A DNA stretch of 64,000 nucleotides from Mya arenaria (GCF_026914265.1 NC_069126.1:74279232-74343231), one strand, 5' to 3'; positions 40,182-51,322 are shown, numbered from the stretch's first letter. Numbers and translations are program-made. Notes: generated from the sequence alone by a model not told the origin.

Positions 40182-40322
40182 TTTTCGTTTCGTACTGAAA
40201 AAGACTATGTTGTAATATATGTTAACATTTAGTGATTTTATAGAATGTTTACCGTTCCATTGTTGATTATTTGCTGCATTGTTTCATTGAATAAAGATGC
40301 AAGAATAAAAGAAGGATTTTGA

Positions 40323-41204
40323 TTGGTTTCAAATATAATGAAAGTGGGTCTAGTATATAAGGATCTAAAAGAAATGATTACCTCATTCATTTTCGTTAAA
40401 AACAAACACAAGATGAAAGCTCTCAAACAAAACATAAGCATTCAAAACTATATCGATAAGGGATCGACTGGTAAAGTATACCAGGCTCGGAGAAGAAAAG
40501 ATGGAAAGTCAGTTGTCGTCAAGTTTGCAACGTGGTTAAAGTCAAAGAATCGCGTACCCCCAGAAATATTTAACTCGTTGAGGTTAAGGAAATGTGGTGT
40601 TCAAGGTGTGAACAAGATTTTAGGCTATGAAATACAACGGGAACATTCGCCAGAATGTGTTGGAAGGTATTATGCTGTATTTGAGAAGCATCCAATGGAT
40701 ATCTTTACCTACGTTGAAAAATATGCGCCCCCAGAACCTGTCGTGAGAGACATAGTGAGAAGTACAATCACGCATTTGTGCGAAATGGACAAAAAAGCTG
40801 GAATGATGCACATGGACATCAAACCCGAAAACACTTTGATTGATCCTGATACCATAGGGGTAACATTGTGTGATGTAGAATTTTGCGTAAAAACCGGCGA
40901 GGAATTCATCCCCATGAAGGAAAGCGAAGGAGGGACTATCGCGTTCATGGCACCTGAACGATTTTTAGGTCTATGCTTTCCTCGTAAAACATCTGTCTGG
41001 TCAATCGGGATAATGACATATGCCATGTTACATGCAAACGATGTTCCGTTCGAGAAATACATTGGTAACATCTCCCTTCCTATTCGCTTTGATAGCAGTG
41101 TATCCACACAGGCTTCTGACTTCATCCTGATGTGCCTTCAACCAAACCCGAGAAAAAGACCAACTGCAGATGAACTTTTGGATTGTGAATGGATGAAAAG
41201 TTGA
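40323..41204 (+). CDS. Ser/Thr protein kinase, virus-like block
   Basis: A single-domain protein kinase of about 260-290 aa. It shows a glycine-rich loop (KGSTGKVYQA), a Lys strand (SVVVKFA), the catalytic loop HMDIKPENTLI, and an APE-type motif (GTIAFMAPE), then SVWSIGIM and a C-terminal Arg-containing helix (NPRKRPTADELL). A TATA-like TATATAA at 40,354 makes the in-frame ATG at 40,413 (MKALKQN) a better start than 40,323. The plan is like PIM/CAMK-type kinases, but I would not assign a family. It lacks introns, which fits a virus-carried copy of a cellular kinase. Confidence 0.8.
   Translation: MVSNIMKVGLVYKDLKEMITSFIFVKNKHKMKALKQNISIQNYIDKGSTGKVYQARRRKDGKSVVVKFATWLKSKNRVPPEIFNSLRLRKCGVQGVNKILGYEIQREHSPECVGRYYAVFEKHPMDIFTYVEKYAPPEPVVRDIVRSTITHLCEMDKKAGMMHMDIKPENTLIDPDTIGVTLCDVEFCVKTGEEFIPMKESEGGTIAFMAPERFLGLCFPRKTSVWSIGIMTYAMLHANDVPFEKYIGNISLPIRFDSSVSTQASDFILMCLQPNPRKRPTADELLDCEWMKS
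40354..40360 (+). promoter_or_regulatory. TATA-like box before the first kinase
   Basis: TATATAA lies 53 bases upstream of the ATG at 40,413. Spacing fits a TATA box with a short leader. It falls inside the longest reading frame and is the reason for preferring the later start. Confidence 0.45.
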
Positions 41205-41347
41205 ATTTTGAATGCAAAAATATTGATGTTTGTTTTGGTAAATTGTCAAATAAATACTTGGTGCAAGCTGTATAACTTGTTGTTGATCGTAACATACAAA
41301 AAATCTATATATGTGTTATGTAAACTAAGGTTGGTATTACTGCAACC

Positions 41348-42727
41348 ATGGTGTACCAAACTACTGACTTACTCCCCATTCCATTTTTACAGAGACATAA
41401 TTTGGCAAAGAAAATACTGAAGCAGGCAAAATCTAATGAGATATTTACAGGTCTACAGGATTTTATCGAAGTTTTGCCCGGGTCTGAGTTCACTACATAT
41501 CCGTTAGAAACGAGTGAAGATACGTTTTACAAATCTCTATCCATTGTAATTTTTGCTGATGAAATACATGCTAGGGTAATTAAAAAAGCTGTAGAAGAAT
41601 ATGCTAAGGTGAACGAAACTCGGTTTCATTCTATGTTTCGAGAGGAAGCTCCATATGGGGAAAGTTTTAAAGGTGTTTGTGATTATTTGCAACGATCATC
41701 GGCAAACAGATCTCAAGCGTCATACATAGATGTTTATGTCGCCGCAGACTTACTAAATACAACCATTTTTCTTTTTGAGACAGATAATTGGTCAACGCCT
41801 CATTCATTTAGACCCTTATCACTGAATCAATGGGAAAATCGAGGCATCATGTTATCCATTGAGCCAACGGGCGATGGTCATACATTTTTGTTTTCTCCTG
41901 TTGTTACGTATATAAGACAGTTAGAAACCGGCATGTTTCACAGTTTACAGAATTTGGATATATTTGACGACGATTGCGAAGCAGATCTTAAGTACCACAT
42001 AACGCTTCTTTCCACAGATAAATGTAACAGTATAAGCATTCCTTTCCTCATCTTGAAACGTTTTTCGCCAAGTCTTTCTGAATTTATTGGCGAATGCATT
42101 GAGACAGCATTGTCAATAGAAGCTTTAAAAAGATTTAAAAGGTTTTTGCTTAGTTTTGGTGCAAATATAAAGTTGGGACTCGACTTTGAGCTTTATGAAT
42201 TTGCAAAGAAATGGAATATACAACTCATAACTGACGATATCTCAGAGGTTATCGAACAGCGTAGTATCGAAGATGTTGTGGATTTCGTTAATCACATCTC
42301 ACTCTGGCATGACTCCGATTTATATCGACACATAAAAAAACGACTTTACCAGGCAAAACCTCATGAATTAAAGTCCATACGGATTAATTCAAATTCAGAT
42401 ACCCATAACAATTTGAGTGAATTTCTCATGACATTAAGCGATTATAAGGAATGCTCAAAACCACTAACACAAGACTATGAATTTCCGCACGTTGTTCTTA
42501 ACTTCAACAAAAGTGACAAATTCACAAAGTATTTCAATGGAGAAAAATGGTGTCCTCTTTATACGTCTGAACAAGCAAAATCTCTGATTCCAATGATGGA
42601 TACTAATAGATGTTGTATATTAGACGACACCCTATTTTTGCTCAACAAACAGAATGACATATTGGAAATTCAGTTGATAAACTCTGTTGAAACCGTTCTA
42701 AAAAGACAGTATTATCAAATGAGATAA
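41348..42727 (+). CDS. OTU-like protein with a C-terminal BTB-like region, virus-like block
   Basis: 459 aa. Residues about 50-200 have the order of strands and helices of an OTU cysteine-protease (deubiquitinase) fold: the block around FYKSLSIVIFADEIHARVI, YIDVYVAADLLNTTIFLFE, and GDGHTFLF, where the family's His strand lies. Residues about 230-350 resemble a BTB-like fold (FELYEFAKKWNIQLI followed by a BACK-like helix pair). Virus OTU proteins remove ubiquitin or ISG15-like tags from host immune factors. Whether this one is an active protease is not judged here. It lies between a kinase and a small open frame that may continue the same protein's theme. Confidence 0.5.
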   Translation: MVYQTTDLLPIPFLQRHNLAKKILKQAKSNEIFTGLQDFIEVLPGSEFTTYPLETSEDTFYKSLSIVIFADEIHARVIKKAVEEYAKVNETRFHSMFREEAPYGESFKGVCDYLQRSSANRSQASYIDVYVAADLLNTTIFLFETDNWSTPHSFRPLSLNQWENRGIMLSIEPTGDGHTFLFSPVVTYIRQLETGMFHSLQNLDIFDDDCEADLKYHITLLSTDKCNSISIPFLILKRFSPSLSEFIGECIETALSIEALKRFKRFLLSFGANIKLGLDFELYEFAKKWNIQLITDDISEVIEQRSIEDVVDFVNHISLWHDSDLYRHIKKRLYQAKPHELKSIRINSNSDTHNNLSEFLMTLSDYKECSKPLTQDYEFPHVVLNFNKSDKFTKYFNGEKWCPLYTSEQAKSLIPMMDTNRCCILDDTLFLLNKQNDILEIQLINSVETVLKRQYYQMR

Positions 42728-42738
42728 AACAGCCAAGG

Positions 42739-43137
42739 TTGGCTCTATGCAACGATAATGCCACAATTATGGTCATGAGTGATGAGAACCTAAAACTGGT
42801 ATGTGAAATAACAACATCAAATGATCACGAAACGTTAGTTACTGACTTAAAACATGTATCTACAGAAGACTTCAAATTTCGTTTCATAACCGATGAAGTA
42901 ATTTTGTACAGCATCGAGAACAAACAGTGTGGTATGACCACATGCGACTCTTCATCTCAAAATCTGATTGGGATAGATGAAGACAGATGTTATTTGTACC
43001 ACATAAGCGACAGAGAACTAACAGTAGACCATTTTAAGTCAAACTGCCGGGTAGCAGAAATTCCGCAGTTACAGTCGGGAAAGTATTTACTTTTATCTAG
43101 AAATACATTCGAACAACATTTTTCGGAGTTCTACTGA
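42739..43137 (+). CDS. Unrecognised 132-aa frame, possibly kelch-like, virus-like block
   Basis: I do not recognise it firmly. It is rich in short beta strands (LVCEITT, VILYSIENK, RCYLYHISDREL), like degenerate kelch or beta-propeller blades. It follows the OTU/BTB-like gene closely. BTB and kelch parts often occur in one protein, so the two may have been related, but this is an inference. Confidence 0.4.
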   Translation: MALCNDNATIMVMSDENLKLVCEITTSNDHETLVTDLKHVSTEDFKFRFITDEVILYSIENKQCGMTTCDSSSQNLIGIDEDRCYLYHISDRELTVDHFKSNCRVAEIPQLQSGKYLLLSRNTFEQHFSEFY

Positions 43138-43185
43138 AAAATTTATTAAGTCTTTGAAAAGGACAACATATACAGAAAACTTATC

Positions 43186-44064
43186 ATGTCGAAGCTTATG
43201 TACTTTAAGGATAATTTCGTCTACTTGAACAACGCGCAAATCTCAGTATTTTCTTTAATATTTCTGCTATACGGTTTAATAAAAACAAAGAAATTCTTAA
43301 AGTTTTACAAACTAAAGTTTTTTATTGTTTTTGTGTTACATTACTACTCTTTAATTTTAAATGGAATTCACAGCATGATATTATACCACAACGTTTACAA
43401 CGCATCGGTAGCGACAGAAATATGCATGTTTTGTCTGATGCTCATAAGTTTTATCACATCATTAGTCATCACATATCGGTATTATCTGAAATACATGTAT
43501 TCAATGATAACAAGGATGCATTTTAAAACAGTTTCTAGACTGATATTACCGCTGTTGTGTTGTAAAAAGAAGAACAGAGATTATTATGACTATGATACAT
43601 TAAACGAAAATGAGGATGAGGAAAATAACGAAACTCCCTGTGATCAAGAAGATGATGAATGGTTTCGATACATAAATTATCAAATACTTGGAAATTACCT
43701 CTTTGCTCAAGTGTTTGTTCTTTTTTCGTTGTCAGTAACATACCTCGTACGAGCGGTTGCAATCTCAAGTAATTTGATTCCTAATGCGCAATTAGCTCTT
43801 GTATCATTGGGTATGCTAGTATTTTGCGCAATTTGTTGCTTCTTTGACTGTAGCTACCGTAGATTCACAAAATCTCTTATATTACCGCATCTATCAATGT
43901 TACAGTTATTAGGGACTTGGATGTTCGAACATTACACGAATTATGACAAAAGACCAGAACCTTTGTCTCTGATCACAGTTATTCTTATTTTTATGTACAT
44001 TGTTGTTAAATTTGCTTTTCTGACAGATGTTTCTTACGAAGAACGATTGGCAAAAAGACAGTAA
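43186..44064 (+). CDS. Seven-pass membrane protein, virus-like block
   Basis: 292 aa. I count seven hydrophobic segments: about residues 16-33, 43-63, 79-100, 162-185, 197-220, 231-247 and 260-280. A large acidic loop (NENEDEENNE and DQEDDEW) lies between segments 3 and 4. Herpesviruses encode several multi-pass proteins (glycoprotein M, seven-transmembrane receptors, UL/US families). No signature lets me choose among them. The gene ends six bases before the end of the minus-strand kinase gene, so the two are tail to tail. Confidence 0.65.
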   Translation: MSKLMYFKDNFVYLNNAQISVFSLIFLLYGLIKTKKFLKFYKLKFFIVFVLHYYSLILNGIHSMILYHNVYNASVATEICMFCLMLISFITSLVITYRYYLKYMYSMITRMHFKTVSRLILPLLCCKKKNRDYYDYDTLNENEDEENNETPCDQEDDEWFRYINYQILGNYLFAQVFVLFSLSVTYLVRAVAISSNLIPNAQLALVSLGMLVFCAICCFFDCSYRRFTKSLILPHLSMLQLLGTWMFEHYTNYDKRPEPLSLITVILIFMYIVVKFAFLTDVSYEERLAKRQ

Positions 44065-44070
44065 GATTGG

Positions 44071-45911
44071 CTAAGTACCAACCTTTGAAACTTCTGAAAT
44101 GATCAAACCATTTAAATGTTCTGACGCAAATGCTATTTCATCGTTGCTTTCTTGTAAATTGTAAACTCTCTCATTAGCACATTTCAACCAATTATTGAAC
44201 GTTAAACAATTGGATGTTACAACTTGTATTAATGTATCCATAGCAGTTTTCATTGCTCTTTTTGTTTGTTGAATTTGATCCCTTTTATTCCCCAACTTTT
44301 GATGATCGAAGAAATCTAAATGCTGTTTGAAATAAAATATGTTTTGGGCTAAATTGTCTTTATCTTCTGAATACACATCTAATGGCAGGAGTGCCGTGTT
44401 CACCTTTTCCTTCAACTTATCAATGCACTCACGAAAATTTTGATTTGGCAAATGTACCCTGAAAAAATCTTGGATAGCGCAGTCAAACATTTGGAATCGC
44501 GTCTCTAGCTCAGTTCTAAGATTATTCAGAAACTTTAGATGGACAACACTTGTCTGGCGTATGAAATGAAGGTATTTTTGAATCAGTTCAAATTTCTTTA
44601 AGACAATTGAACACAAGCATTGAAATTGCTGAAAATTGACGTCGGTCTTATCAACGAACGCAGTTTCAGTCGCAAAAAGACCTTCAAGAATTTTTTGAAG
44701 GTTTGTTTTGCTTTCGATATTTGTTTCTTTACATACAAGTAGAGGTTCATCAAACGATGTTTTTGGTATGACTCTTGACCGATTGGTAAGAAACTCGTTC
44801 TTGTGAACTATAAAATGCGTTTGACCATTTAGCAGTTTGGTTAAAAGAGCAGACAGTGATTTATCTTTACTATCACATTGTATTGTGTGCATTTTCATGT
44901 TTGTGACATCAAACACATATACAATATCACCATCTAATTTTGTAGTTCGCGCTTTTTCAAAGTATTCACTGAATTTTATATCCTTTCGCATGAGTGATAT
45001 AAGAAGTGGTTCAAAAACATCCTTTAAGAATTGATTCTCCATTCTGTTGTATCCATCGAGGGTGATATGGTACTCTGCTGTGTTGTCAGGATTTAGTTTC
45101 ATCCAAAGACAACCATCTGGTATTTCTTGTGCAAGTCCTATCCAATTAAGTTTTGACCGAACGGGTTTGTAAGGATGCCTCCCTGTTGCTGAAAAGAAGA
45201 ATGTTAAGGCCAATGACCAGAGATCTGTGTGGATGCTTTGTTTTACACCGTTTGATTTATGTGATTGTAATTGTTCTATTAAATCTGGACGCATAAAATC
45301 AATAGTCCCGGCTATTGGCTCTTCTATCGTTAACGATTCTCTGTCAAACGTGTTGGCCATTCCAAAATCAGTTAGAATAAACATCTCTTGTAAATCATCA
45401 AACATAATATTTGATGGCTTTATGTCACGATGAACTACAGCTCGTTCGTTTACGAGGTACACTAGAGCTCGCGTCATGTCTCGGATTAATGACATGACGC
45501 GGATCTGTGAGAGTCCAAGATGATTTTCGACATTCCTTGTTACTAGCTCTTCCAAATTTATGGTATATACTTTCAAGATTATCGTTAAAGTATCACTCAG
45601 AGAATGAACGCATTCTATGACGTTCTCATGATGGAACATTTGAGCAAGGAAAGTTCTTTCGTATATTCTGTTTCATTTTTAAAGAGTTTTCCAGCATACA
45701 GGTGACCTATTGTGTGATGGTAAAACAACTGAACATTCCCAAACGAACCTCTACCGAGTAGAGCAATGTGATCAAATGGCCAATATAATTGGTTTGTTTC
45801 TAAAACTGTGCCGTGATCTTTGATAATGACTTTTTTCGTTATAGGATCTATATCATTTGATGGTGCTTTTCTTTTTCGATTGGGCATTGTAAGATTGTTA
45901 ATCAACAACAA
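44071..45911 (-). CDS. TBK1/IKK-epsilon-like kinase, virus-like block (fossil, about one break)
   Basis: The region encodes about 600 aa with the full order of parts of TBK1-type kinases. There is a short basic N-terminus, a glycine-rich loop (LLGRGSFGNVQLF), a Lys strand (YAGKLF), VVHRDIKPSNIMF, ILTDFGMA, GTIDFMRPD and DLWSLALTFFFSATGRHPY. After the kinase domain comes the family's own sequence around FEPLLISLMRKD, a ubiquitin-like segment (about 115 aa) and a long helical dimerisation region. TBK1 and IKK-epsilon phosphorylate IRF-type factors downstream of STING and MAVS. A copy in a virus-like block suggests interference with, or rewiring of, host interferon-like signalling. The cellular gene has many introns; this copy has none. 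It appears to have about one break. Confidence 0.75.
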
Positions 45912-45952
45912 AGAACAAGTACACTTATATCATTTTATTTTCATTCACGACA

Positions 45953-48084
45953 TCATGGATATAATTTTCTGCCAGAAATTTGAGTCCAACATGTAAGACC
46001 TAGCCAATTTCTTAATTCAACAGAGGGAGTAAATACCTTTGCCATATAGACACTCATTACAAGTGCCACTATAAGATCATCCGTCGTTGTATGACTTTTA
46101 CCACTGAATTTCTTTTCTTCAGGAGATAATTTAAATTCAACCATGTTTTGTCTTAGGTACTCTATTTCGTTTTTCTCGCCCTCATTCAGGTAATGAGAGT
46201 GAAGCAATTTTGAAAACCATATCAACTTTTCGTTTAAAAGCACTATCGTTTGTGAAAAATTGTCAATTTGTTGATCAAACTATAACCTGCACGCTTAATC
46301 ATTCGTTTCGTTGATCGATCTTCAACTGGAGTATAGTATAGCAAAACATTGCTTTCAGCATTCATCAAACACTCTTTCAGTTTTTCGTAGATAATAACAA
46401 CACTGTTCCTTTGTGAATTGTTCTCAACTGCAACAAAAATATTTCGCTGTGTTATTTTTCTGTTTCCATCGAATGTTCTCTTTTTTGACGCAACCAACGA
46501 AACATGCTGTATACATCGCAACAACATTTTAACCATGATTTCGTTTACTTTTCCTAATTCTTCAGACTGAATGAATTTGTGATCGAGGTACAAAATACAT
46601 GGGGATTCTTCTTTTGTCATGCCACTGGCCAGAAGACCTATGCCGCTTTGCAAGGAGTCGCAATAGTTTGGATCTAAGTAAATAAATACGTTTTCTATGC
46701 AGTTAGAGTCGTCGATAGTATTTATGTTGCTTTTCATGTACGATAGCAATCGTTCGGAAAAAGGACACATTTTAGCCGTCCCAAATCTGTTCAGAGTACC
46801 AGCAAGAGATACAATGCCAAGTTCATCATCGTAGCTTGTGCTAGATTGTGCCAACAGATTGGTTAAATACCTGTTCGTTTCATTGATGTTGATATGATCC
46901 GGCTTATAAAAGATCAAACGTGGACATGCAGGATATTTGGAAGAATACTGTAAATGACTAGCATTGTTACAAAAGTAGTAGATATGATAGAAATTAATAT
47001 CTGTTCTCAAACTCAAACCTCTTGTCACTTCGCACATTGTCTCCACTTTATGATTCACCGGCGATGTCAGAAAAATGATTTTATTGTCAGTCTTCTGTCC
47101 ATGTGCTAAGATTGTCCCGAAGCGGTTCTTATTGATAGAAAATGATTCATCAACAATGAGCAGATGGAGATCGTCCCCTCTCAAAGCATTGTCATTTCTG
47201 GCACTTTTGAACTTAGCAAGACAATTGAAATCATCGTCTTTCGCGTTCGCGTTTGTAAATACTGTCGTGTTCTGCCCGTTTAAGATTTTCACGAGAATCG
47301 AATCTGTAGGAGTCATTATATCATATCTTGACTGAGTGAGCTTAGTGCTCCATTCGTTACACTTTGAAATCACATAATTTTTCACAGTTTGGGACAAATC
47401 TTTCGTATGGGAATAATATCCTATTCGTAAACCACTAGCCATGTAAGTGAACAACAGGGCGACGAAGGCCGATCCAGTCATGAAGGTTTTTCCATGCCTC
47501 CTCGGAATAATCATATACGCGTACTTACGAGTATAATAGCTTAAAATACCGTCCAAAAAGGACTCTGAAATATCAAGTCCCATTTAGGAACGACAAATGG
47601 CAAGGAAAACGGGTTTACAAACAAGTGCCTCTTTTGACAGTAAGTGAAAGAAAATTTCAAAGAAAAAAGACTTCTGAAACATTTCATAGTGTATGTCCTC
47701 AGTTTTTGCCATTTTATGATATAAACTAATAAAATCCAGGAAATTGGGCTTGTGCCTCAAAACTTGATTTATAAACGAGCACGTTGATGCTTCGTTTTGA
47801 GACCTTTTCACAAATGAATATGTTCTATCTTTGAGGGAATTTTGGTTAAAAAAATTAACTGGTTCCATAAAGTCATACGAGTGTTTCATAAACAGTCGTT
47901 CCCATAGAAAGACTTCTTCCCTTAGCAAGAGATTTCCAACGATATTGGAGTGGAAAGGAATCTGACCCCAAAGAATGGTGTTAACAGAACTATCCACGGA
48001 AAACATTGGTGAACTATTCAATGTGTTTATCCATTCAAAAGAATTGAAATCAACAATACGATTATGACAGTCAACAATATACAT
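45953..48084 (-). pseudogene. Herpesvirus-type terminase large subunit (fossil, about two breaks)
   Basis: The region reads as the ATPase/nuclease subunit of the DNA-packaging terminase (UL15 family; ORF109 in the oyster herpesvirus). The Walker A region MIIPRRHGKTF is the Herpesvirales signature, followed by GLRIGYYSHTKD as in UL15. The Walker B region is LHLLIVDESF, and KIIFLTSPVN is the coupling motif. The C-terminal part has the TDDLIVALVMSVYMA nuclease-domain end. The upstream part (FLWERLF, FEIFFHLL) is probably the N-terminal region. The terminase cuts concatemers and pumps DNA into capsids. It is the best family marker of the block. About two breaks. Confidence 0.85.
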
Positions 48085-50665
48085 TGTTTTATCTTACAAC
48101 GATAAATATTTCCAACAAATACAATTTTCTGATATCGTTTTCAAAGTGGTCACTCCTTGTTTTTCAACCAGACTTGTGACTGGCTTAGGTCAAGTTACCC
48201 ACCTCGAAAACAAACACGCGGTATAGTGGGTATGCCAATGGGTTGTCATTTTAACTTGATTTCCCATTGACATTTTTAAAGAAAAACACGCCACGACCCT
48301 CATTAAGACCAAATAATTATGCCACCATCATTCACTTTGCAGAATCAAAGACCAGCTAAAAAGTTGCAAGTGCAAGCAGTACCTACCAAGCGAAGACCGG
48401 GTAATAAATACCCCGCTCGAAGTAGATAGACTATCTTACCACTATCAGTCAGCTTGTGAAATTGTTAGACTGCAAGGAATTAATAAATGACAAGATCATT
48501 TAATCTCGAGGTTATTAAACAAACAAATAACAGCGCGATATTCGACGCGGATACAATTTCAATTTTTTACGGAATAATTTAGATATCTACCGAGCGAAGA
48601 CCGGGTAGTAAACACCCCGCTCGAAGTAGATAGGCATTTTCTTACACCACCTTCAGTTAGCTTGTGAATTTGTTAGACTGCAAGGGATTACCTAATGACA
48701 AGGTCATTTGGTTTGAGACTATTTTAACAAAAAAAAAACGACGCGAAGTTCGATGCGGATGAAATGCTCAAGGCTTAAATTGATGTTGGTGATATCTGCT
48801 ACCTTCCTCGGATCTCAAAGATATAGATACGATTATGAGTTAGTGAGTCCCATCCGTAGATGAGATTACCCTCCGTAGATGCAAGTATAAACTTCCCCGA
48901 TTGCCAACTAGAGACAGTCTGGGGTGGGCACATCTACACTCACATAACGCGACATGTTAATAGGCCTGAATATTCGTATCAGGTTATTGAGATCTTTGAA
49001 AAGTAACAAATGGGAATAGAAATTAAGAGAGTTCATGCCATTCTCACTCACTATGCAGAATCAACCACCAGCTGTCCGCGTTTTCTACTCGATGATGACC
49101 TTTGGTAACATTATTATAGCCTACCGGGTAGTAAACACCCGTTTGCCGTAGACAACCCAGTTAGTCATCATCATAATACACTTTCAACGAGGTTGTTAGA
49201 CTGCGGAGCGTTCTTGAATGACACAAATCATCTTATTTCGAGGACATGTTCAAATCCACTTTTCAGAAACAAAGACCAGCTAAAAGTTGCAGGTACAATA
49301 TGTTTTTTATATCTACCGAGCGAAGACCGGGTAGTAAACACCCCGCTCAAAGTAGATAGGCATTTTCTTACACCACCTTCAGTTAGCTTGTGAATTTGTT
49401 AGACTGCAAGGGATTACCTAATGACAAGGTCATTTGGTTTGAGACTATTTTAACAAAAAAAAAACGACGCGAAGTTCGATGCGGATGAAATGCTCAAGGC
49501 TTAAATTGATGTTGGTGATATCTGCTACCTTCCTCGGATCTCAAAGATATAGATACGATTATGAGTTAGTGAGTCCCATCCGTAGATGAGATTACCCTCC
49601 GTAGATGCAAGTATAAACTTCCCCGATTGCCAACTAGAGACAGTCTGGGGTGGGCACATCTACACTCACATAACGCGACATGTTAATAGGCCTGAATATT
49701 CGTATCAGGTTATTGAGATCTTTGAAAAGTAACAAATGGGAATAGAAATTAAGAGAGTTCATGCCATTCTCACTCACTATGCAGAATCAACCACCAGCTG
49801 TCCGTGTTTTCTACTCGATGATGACCTTTGGTAACATTATTATAGCCTACCGGGTAGTAAACACCCGTTTGCCGTAGAAAACCCAGTTAGTCATCATCAT
49901 GGTACACTTTCAACGAGGTTGTTAGACTGCGGAGCGTTCTTGAATGACACAAATCATCTTATTTCGAGGACATGTTCAAATCCACTTTTCAGAAACAAAG
50001 ACCAGCCAAAAGTTGCAGGTGCAATATGTTTTTTATATCTACCGAGCGAAGACCGGGTAGTAAACACCCCGCTCGAAGTAGATAGGCATTTTCTTACACC
50101 ACCTTCAGTTAGCTTGTGAATTTGTTAGACTGCAAGGGATAACCTAATGACAAGGTCATTTGGGTTGAGGTTATTTAATAAAAAAAAACGACGCGATATT
50201 CGACGCGGATATAATTTAAATTTTATGGCGTGGTTCTCTAACCGCGTGTTAAAAAAATAAACGGTAAAAAAAATGAGGAAAGTTGATTTAAATTATTCGT
50301 TCAAAAGTTCCAACAATCCTGATATGTTTTGTAAAACAAGACCCTTAAATACTTTTTTTTTGCCAAAATATAATTAAAACAATTAAATTAAATCTTTGGA
50401 CAAAAAATATGAGAAATATACATTTCTGTTTTCATTAACAAATCGATTTAAATAAACGGTAAAAAATAGTTTCAACTTTCCTGATATATTTTGTAAAATG
50501 ATATCTTTTAATACTTTTTTTCTTCTAATGTTACTGAAAAAAATGTTGATTCCTTTTGACAAAACATACGAGGAATATACATTCCTTCTGAATAATTTCG
50601 AATGAAATGGGTTAAAAAAATGCTATTATAGATATCACTCAATGATATAAAAGAAGTCATACAAC
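48085..50665. repeat. 726-bp tandem repeats with dyad hairpins between divergent genes
   Basis: Two nearly identical 726-bp units (48,587-49,312 and 49,313-50,038) are followed by a partial third unit to about 50,200, with a diverged piece at 48,383-48,430. Each unit begins with a hairpin: 'atctaccgagcg' pairs with 'cgctcgaagtagat' around a 'gaccgggtagtaaacacc' loop. A second 'accgggtagtaaacacccg' word occurs inside each unit (49,124 and 49,850). The 66-aa frames in the units are repeat artefacts. The repeats stand between the leftward terminase region and the rightward gene at 50,666. Confidence 0.9.
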
Positions 50666-51241
50666 ATGTATCTTGACATTGAAGAATCTGTTTCAGATCA
50701 TGAAAATGTAAATTTGTTCTCTACGTTCTACAGCAAGCAAGATCATGATTGCCAGCTATGTATTTTTCAGTGCCTTACAGAGTATAAATTTCAAATTGAA
50801 CGATTTCAATTTCTATTGTCAGAAAAAAACTCAAAATCAGGTTGTGGAATCAAGACTTGTGTTGATCTTATTCTTGGTGAAATTAAGGACGATGCCACGA
50901 TGTCATTATTTCACAAATTACATCCTAACATCATCACCGATCATTTTGATATTGTGTTCGGTAGCCCTTTATGTGGATATAATCGTTTGAAACAATACAA
51001 CTTTCAAACACTTTTCAATCAAACTAATGTGAAAAACATTACTTTTGTGAATTTTGTGTATCAAACGTATAAATTTTCAAGAAGAACATCGCTGTGTCCG
51101 TATTCATTATTGTGTGTTTTCATTTACATCATTATGAGAAATTCAGTTGGAGGAGCAAGTGATTTCAAGAAGAAGCATGACTTCATCTGGATGTTTAACT
51201 CCTTGTTCAATCACAAACTACGACTAGGGAAATTACAATAA
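50666..51241 (+). CDS. Unrecognised 191-aa protein, virus-like block
   Basis: I do not recognise it. It is Cys- and Phe-rich (DCQLCIFQCL, GCGIKTC, SLCPYSLLCVF) with a hydrophobic stretch near residues 148-165 and a basic C-terminus (KKKHDF, HKLRLGKL). A TATAAAA lies at 50,645. It is the only plus-strand gene right of the tandem repeats and ends about 80 bases before the end of the minus-strand family gene, so they are tail to tail. Confidence 0.55.
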   Translation: MYLDIEESVSDHENVNLFSTFYSKQDHDCQLCIFQCLTEYKFQIERFQFLLSEKNSKSGCGIKTCVDLILGEIKDDATMSLFHKLHPNIITDHFDIVFGSPLCGYNRLKQYNFQTLFNQTNVKNITFVNFVYQTYKFSRRTSLCPYSLLCVFIYIIMRNSVGGASDFKKKHDFIWMFNSLFNHKLRLGKLQ

Positions 51242-51322
51242 CATATATCTTTCGGCAAACTACAATTTTATTTACAACAAAATATATGGTCACATGGCGA
51301 CAAGAACAAAATTTATTTGTGA

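Noticed and set aside
49193-50119. Two near-identical 66-aa frames 726 bases apart
   Set aside because: They lie inside tandem repeats with hairpins, show no domain, and owe their similarity to the repeat.
48383-50200. CRISPR-like array
   Set aside because: The repeats are long (726 bp) and the setting is eukaryotic. There is no short repeat and spacer pattern.
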